NCBI GenBank assembly: GCA_030693335.1
Contig: JAUYAU010000001.1
Location: 201,796 to 265,795 of the forward strand
Origin: Sulfuricurvum sp.
Lineage (GTDB): Bacteria; Campylobacterota; Campylobacteria; Campylobacterales; Sulfurimonadaceae
Length of the DNA: 64,000 nt
Direction: 5' to 3'
Shown here: piece after piece, positions 60,578-64,000 of the stretch
How the letters are laid out: each line of letters begins with the position of its first letter
Position numbering within the stretch: position 1 is the first letter of the stretch
Position numbers and translations under genes: made by a program
The notes under the pieces: model-generated
Seen by the model: the letters and a program-made list of their open reading frames with translations, nothing else
What the model was told of the DNA's origin: nothing
The model's database searches: none

Positions 60578-61929
60578 AAATAATTTTACTCTCTTTATAT
60601 ACGGTAAGCACTCTCATGGGGGCTGCTGAAGATCCTCAGTCGATATTGAAAGAAGTAAGTAACTTACGCCAAAAATATGAGGAATGTCGTGCAAGCAAGG
60701 ATGATGTCAAGGGAGTTGATCCCAAAGTATTGGCACAATATAATGATAAATATCAAAAACTTTTAATCGAAATCAATAGAAAAAATGGAGTGATTAAGAG
60801 CCTTGAGCAGACAATGCTTATGCGCGACCGTTCCTATCGTGAAACTGTTGCTCGTAATAAAAGCCTAATAGCTCAATTGCATACACAAAATGTTACCCAT
60901 CAAGAACGCGAAATGTTAAAACGAGCATTGGTATCGGTTAAGGGAGAACTTGCTCTTGCACAAAAGGAACTAAAAGGCGGCAGTTCATCGATAGTGAAAA
61001 TACGCGAAGAGCTAACGGCAACAAAAGCAGCCCTTGCCAAACTCCAATCACATCCTGTAAAAGCCTCAACAACTGAAAAAATAGTAACCAAAGTCGTTGA
61101 GCCGACAGAAAAAATCAAGGCACTTCAGCTGCAATTGAATGCTGCCAACTCGGTCATTGCACAGTTGCGAAGCGTACCGGCCAAAACACCATTACAGCAG
61201 CCTGCTGTGATATACAAAGACCGTATTGTAACGCAAGAAAAAATTGTCTATAAAGACCGTCCTGTTGAAAAAGTGATTGAAAAAGTCGTTTACAAAGATC
61301 GTCCGACACAAAAAGAGAAGGCCGTGGAGAAAGTGGTCTATAAAGACCGTATTGTGACACAGGAAAAAGTAGTATACAAAGATCGGCCTGTTGAAAAAAT
61401 CGTTTATAAAGATCGTCCCGTTGAAAAAGTAGTGACGAAAACCGTTATTGTGGAAAAACCGATCGTAGATGAAATTACTCGGCGCAAAATGGACAAGCTG
61501 GCACTGGAGTTAGAGCGGGAAAAAACGTTGAATCTTAAACTTACACATGATTTAGCGAAAACAACAGTAAAACGAAAAGGGACTATGGAGCAACTTCCGC
61601 CTTTGCCTCCAGTTGTATCAACACCAAAACATAGTGTCGCTAAAACGATTGCGGCACCGGCAGTTAAAAAAGTACCTGAGGCGGTAGAAACGACATCCAG
61701 CAGTTCAAAAAAATCTTCTGGTGTTTATCGCATGGCCAGTAATGCATCTATATTCAATGCTCCAAACGGACGAGCAATTGATACATGGGAAGCACGTCGT
61801 TCTTTTACCGGGAACAGCCCTGAGAATGGATGGATACATATTACAGGTTATTTTGTTAATCGTGTATTCCAAGGAACAGCTGAGGGAGAAAATTTGTGGG
61901 TAAAAGAGAGTGACGCGATACGTAGATAA
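60574..61929 (+). CDS. Exported coiled-coil protein with charged repeats and SH3-like C-terminus
   Basis: A 451-residue secreted protein: signal peptide (MKIILLSLYTVSTLMGAA), coiled-coil region (about 20-190), then tandem YKDR-(I/P)-V-type units (about 210-295; e.g. VYKDRPVEKVVYKDR alternations), a linker, and a C-terminal SH3-like domain (about 375-448; VYRMASNASIFNAPNGRAID, ENGWIHITGYFVN). Such SH3 domains often bind peptidoglycan. I do not recognise a named family. It starts at a TTG inside the trmA end. It may be a cell envelope spacer or tether. Confidence 0.75.
   Translation: MKIILLSLYTVSTLMGAAEDPQSILKEVSNLRQKYEECRASKDDVKGVDPKVLAQYNDKYQKLLIEINRKNGVIKSLEQTMLMRDRSYRETVARNKSLIAQLHTQNVTHQEREMLKRALVSVKGELALAQKELKGGSSSIVKIREELTATKAALAKLQSHPVKASTTEKIVTKVVEPTEKIKALQLQLNAANSVIAQLRSVPAKTPLQQPAVIYKDRIVTQEKIVYKDRPVEKVIEKVVYKDRPTQKEKAVEKVVYKDRIVTQEKVVYKDRPVEKIVYKDRPVEKVVTKTVIVEKPIVDEITRRKMDKLALELEREKTLNLKLTHDLAKTTVKRKGTMEQLPPLPPVVSTPKHSVAKTIAAPAVKKVPEAVETTSSSSKKSSGVYRMASNASIFNAPNGRAIDTWEARRSFTGNSPENGWIHITGYFVNRVFQGTAEGENLWVKESDAIRR
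61206..61440 (+). repeat. In-frame YKDR repeats
   Basis: About seven imperfect units encoding a Y-K-D-R-(P/I)-V motif run at 61206-61440 within the envelope protein gene. They preserve the reading frame; length variation between strains is plausible. Confidence 0.7.
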
Positions 61930-62021
61930 CCTTTTTGATTATATACATTAGTAAACTAGTATGGATACTTGACTTTAGATTTAAGTGCGATTATAATTGC
62001 ACAAAATCATAAGGAATTATT

Positions 62022-62465
62022 ATGTCACAAGCATGTCCGTTACTTTTTAGACAGGTCGATGCCAATATAAGCAAAATGAGTGCGGTTGCCGTTTCAATCG
62101 GAGTGATTGCTTATTTGCTAACGATGCAAAAAATTATTTTAATTTTTATTATTATTGATTTTATACTTCGCTTGAGTATGCATAAAGGGCTTAGTCCGAT
62201 TTTTAGAGCTTCTTGTTTTGTCAAAAGAGTTTTAAATCTGCCAACACGGCTTGAAGATGCAGGTGCAAAACGGTTAGCAGCTATATTTGGTTTGGCCTTT
62301 TCAATCGCAATGTTAGGATTCGATTTCTTTGGACTCATTTTGGGCATATGGATTGTTGCCGGGATTTTTATTACTTGCGTTGTTTTAGATCTATTATTTG
62401 ATTATTGCATCGCGTGTAAAGTTTACAGCATAGCCAGAAAACTCTATCCTGCGTGGTTTGAATAA
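62022..62465 (+). CDS. DUF4395 membrane protein
   Basis: A 147-residue protein with four membrane segments (about 20-40, 44-52, 86-105, 108-130) and the DUF4395 layout: VDANISKMSAVAVS, RLSMHKGLSPIFRAS, LNLPTRLEDAGAKRLAAIFG, IACKVYSIARKLYP. The cysteines at residues 5, 65, 128 and 131 are notable: family members sit near thioredoxin or rhodanese genes. It shares a base with the Rrf2 gene (TAATG) and has a good site AAGGAA ahead. Confidence 0.82.
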   Translation: MSQACPLLFRQVDANISKMSAVAVSIGVIAYLLTMQKIILIFIIIDFILRLSMHKGLSPIFRASCFVKRVLNLPTRLEDAGAKRLAAIFGLAFSIAMLGFDFFGLILGIWIVAGIFITCVVLDLLFDYCIACKVYSIARKLYPAWFE

Positions 62466-62869
62466 TGGCAGCGTTATCGTCAAAAGCTATTTACGGTTTG
62501 GCGGCAATGCATGTTTTGTCACATTCCACCAACGGTCGTTCAATGCAAGTTAAAGAAATATCAGCAATGACGCAAATATCTCATGGCTATTTAGAACAAC
62601 TGCTTTCTATTATGCGCCGTCAAAATTTAGTTTTGAGCATACGAGGAGCATCGGGTGGCTATAAACTGGCACGACCTGCACATGAAATTGAGGTTATTGA
62701 AATTATTGAAGCATTAGAAGGGCCATTTTACAAGATAGAAGGTAACGTAGGCTCTAGCTTAATACTGGAATATTTTTGGAAAGAAATCGAAGTCAAGATG
62801 CAGGGACTGTTCGGGTTAAAACTCTCAGAGTTGGATCAAGCCTATCAGCCGCATTTTTACGAAATATAG
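62465..62869 (+). CDS. Rrf2-family transcriptional regulator without cysteines
   Basis: A 134-residue winged-helix protein with the Rrf2 start LSSKAIYGLAAMHVLSHS, the helix-turn-helix MQVKEISAMTQISHGYLEQL and the wing VLSIRGASGGYKLARP. IscR, NsrR and RirA types carry three cysteines for a cluster; this protein has none, so it is closer to the cluster-free (CymR-like) kind and must respond to another signal. It is co-translated with the DUF4395 gene. Confidence 0.88.
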   Translation: MAALSSKAIYGLAAMHVLSHSTNGRSMQVKEISAMTQISHGYLEQLLSIMRRQNLVLSIRGASGGYKLARPAHEIEVIEIIEALEGPFYKIEGNVGSSLILEYFWKEIEVKMQGLFGLKLSELDQAYQPHFYEI

Positions 62870-62880
62870 AGCGTTATTGC

Positions 62881-63135
62881 TTAACGCTTAGTATAGTTTG
62901 TTTCAATAAGTTTTCGGTTCTGAATCATGATCATTTCAATTTGTGTCGCATTCTTTCCATTGTAGATATTTTCAATAACCGAGATATTCTTTTTAGCTTG
63001 AACTTCTGAATAAAAATCGTTGAGTGTATTGCCTGTTTTTTTACTACTCTTAAGTGATTTTAGGGAGGTTCTCTTCCCTTTTTGAGGTTCAAGGTAATGA
63101 TTTATTAGGTTTTCGCTGACTTCGTTTTTACTCAT
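62881..63135 (-). CDS. Small hypothetical basic protein
   Basis: An 84-residue, lysine-rich protein (PQKGKRTSLKSLKSSKKTGN) with no cysteine or membrane helix and a helical C-terminal part (NATQIEMIMIQNRKLIETNY). A weak AAAGAG precedes the ATG. It is convergent with the Rrf2 gene with 11 bases between. Not recognised. Confidence 0.5.
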   Translation of the reverse strand: MSKNEVSENLINHYLEPQKGKRTSLKSLKSSKKTGNTLNDFYSEVQAKKNISVIENIYNGKNATQIEMIMIQNRKLIETNYTKR

Positions 63136-63187
63136 TAATTACTCTTTATAGGATATTTTATTCTTCAAGCAAAAACTATTCCGATAA

Positions 63188-63805
63188 TCATAAGCCTTCA
63201 CACAATACATACCAAAGACGCTCAATTTCATGATCGCTTAAAAAGAGTGTTGAATAATGTTCATATAGCCACAAAAGGCCTTTTTCGTTAATCGATAAAG
63301 TGTGTGAACATTCGGTGTGGGCAGGTAAGAATGCGCGTATTAATGAAATGTTGTTTTCAATAAGTTCGTTGCAAAAAAAACAATTCATATGGGAATGCAG
63401 TCGCCCTTCATATTCTAACAATTCAACATATGCTTCTATTGCAAGACGTTTTGGGTTTTGATCACCCCATCGATTGGCGCACTTATTTAATAATTGGTAA
63501 TAGAAAGGACCTATCTCTTCTGAACTGCCAATATGAGGATAAAAGAGTGCTATAAATTGTTGCCATATCAAGATTCGATCGTATTTTCCCATCCAGCTAA
63601 ATCCTAGATGGATCACGTCACGCATACGTGGTATGGAGCTTTTTAAAGAGATTTCAGATTCATAATCAATTTTAAATCCCAAATTTATAGGGCTATGACG
63701 TGCACCATAAAAGCGATAAAGGGTTGTTAAGCAATCCTCAGATATGATGGTTATTATCATATCTTCGTCACGTACTCGGCTAAGTTTAATGATAAATCCT
63801 TGCAT
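63188..63805 (-). CDS. recO: DNA repair protein RecO, short Campylobacterota form
   Basis: A 205-residue recombination mediator. Starting QGFIIKLSRVRDEDMIITII, it has an OB-fold followed by helices and the C-terminal Cys pair in HMNCFFCNELI. It is shorter than the usual 240 residues, as in Campylobacterota. The 52 bases before the preceding ORF and 118 after it are gene-free. It helps RecR load RecA on single-stranded DNA. Confidence 0.8.
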   Translation of the reverse strand: MQGFIIKLSRVRDEDMIITIISEDCLTTLYRFYGARHSPINLGFKIDYESEISLKSSIPRMRDVIHLGFSWMGKYDRILIWQQFIALFYPHIGSSEEIGPFYYQLLNKCANRWGDQNPKRLAIEAYVELLEYEGRLHSHMNCFFCNELIENNISLIRAFLPAHTECSHTLSINEKGLLWLYEHYSTLFLSDHEIERLWYVLCEGL

Positions 63806-63922
63806 CTTTTGCTTCTAAACTACACTTTTTTATCAGATTTTTTTTATTGATGTCCGTATTTTAAAGCTTTTTAACCAAATTATTGGTAAAATAAAGAAAT
63901 TTCAATCCTCTTTAGACTAGTT

Positions 63923-64000
63923 ATGTTTAAAAAGAGATTAAATACATATAATTTCCGGAATTTTCCGATGTATAAGGTGATATATCAGTGGAATATCAAG
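63923..64000 (+). CDS. Start of a gene cut by the window edge
   Basis: An ATG at 63923 opens a frame of at least 26 codons (MFKKRLNTYNFRNFPMYKVI...) to the end of the window. No ribosome site is obvious, though a TAAAAT-like -10 lies near 63887. The product cannot be named. Confidence 0.3.
   Translation, partial: MFKKRLNTYNFRNFPMYKVIYQWNIK

Noticed and set aside
61206-61440. Repeated sequence suggesting a CRISPR or intergenic array.
   Set aside because: It encodes in-frame YKDR units within an intact gene.

Overview
The window looks like chromosome of a motile, sulfur-oxidising member of the Campylobacterota, of the Sulfuricurvum/Sulfurimonas kind. The pointers are: a sulfide:quinone-reductase-like flavoprotein at the left edge; a Tat-exported flavocytochrome c sulfide dehydrogenase subunit followed by a Rieske protein and a monohaem cytochrome; a large single-gene porin; a short RecO; the fliL-acpS pair; and a nadE/lpxK/thrC order known from this group. 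The DNA is moderately AT-rich, genes are tightly packed and often overlap by 1-4 bases. I saw no tRNA, rRNA, insertion sequence, prophage or CRISPR array. The only gene-free stretch over 300 bases is 26741-27209.

Layout. 1-8.0 kb: flavoprotein, phnA-like, acpS, fliL (minus), then the plus-strand run nadE, a DegT-fold protein without its catalytic lysine, lpxK, argB, thrC. 8.0-15.3 kb: signalling and energy (HDOD protein, histidine kinase plus receiver-GGDEF-EAL protein, a ppk2 gene followed by a SulP-STAS-cyclic-nucleotide-binding fusion). 15.4-19.6 kb: an MNIO/DUF692 RiPP operon (Cys-rich secreted precursor, MNIO enzyme, DUF2063 partner, DoxX protein), then dsbD. 19.6-23.2 kb: lpxB, a cytochrome c, a metal-ligand-less dihydroorotase homologue, chorismate mutase. 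23.4-28.8 kb: the sulfide dehydrogenase/Rieske/cytochrome group, YceI, a duplicated fragment of the cytochrome gene, and the porin. 28.8-36 kb: radical SAM and ParA-type proteins, a TumE-like toxin-antitoxin pair, ycaO, a MATE exporter, and a degenerate helicase-domain protein with a repetitive basic tail and a hairpin over its ribosome binding site. 36-42.4 kb: glycerol phosphate metabolism, deacetylase, methyltransferase, esterase, hemF, ald. 42.4-50.8 kb is the most accessory part: an ABC membrane domain without ATPase next to HlyD and TolC proteins, an SDR protein, Nudix, DUF4160/DUF2442, a BrnT toxin with two antitoxin-like genes, and a membrane gene interrupted at a run of eight A. 50.8-64 kb: housekeeping (htpG, truA, LptF/G, prepilin peptidase, uppS, coaBC, glmU, fliP, trmA, recO) plus a cell-envelope repeat protein and a DUF4395/Rrf2 pair.

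The strongest candidate for an unusual system is the 15489-17702 operon. Its precursor has a signal peptide and six cysteines, five of them in K-C-G motifs on a 17-residue repeat. The next genes match the MNIO enzyme, its DUF2063 partner and the DoxX protein of HvfABCD/bufferin-type copper-binding RiPP clusters. Other observations worth checking are the pseudo-aminotransferase between nadE and lpxK, the non-catalytic-looking PyrC homologue, the ATPase-less ABC/HlyD/TolC operon, the poly-A frameshift, the cytochrome gene fragment, and the sequestered ribosome binding site of the helicase-like gene. All functional calls rest on reading the sequence by eye; no database search was run.
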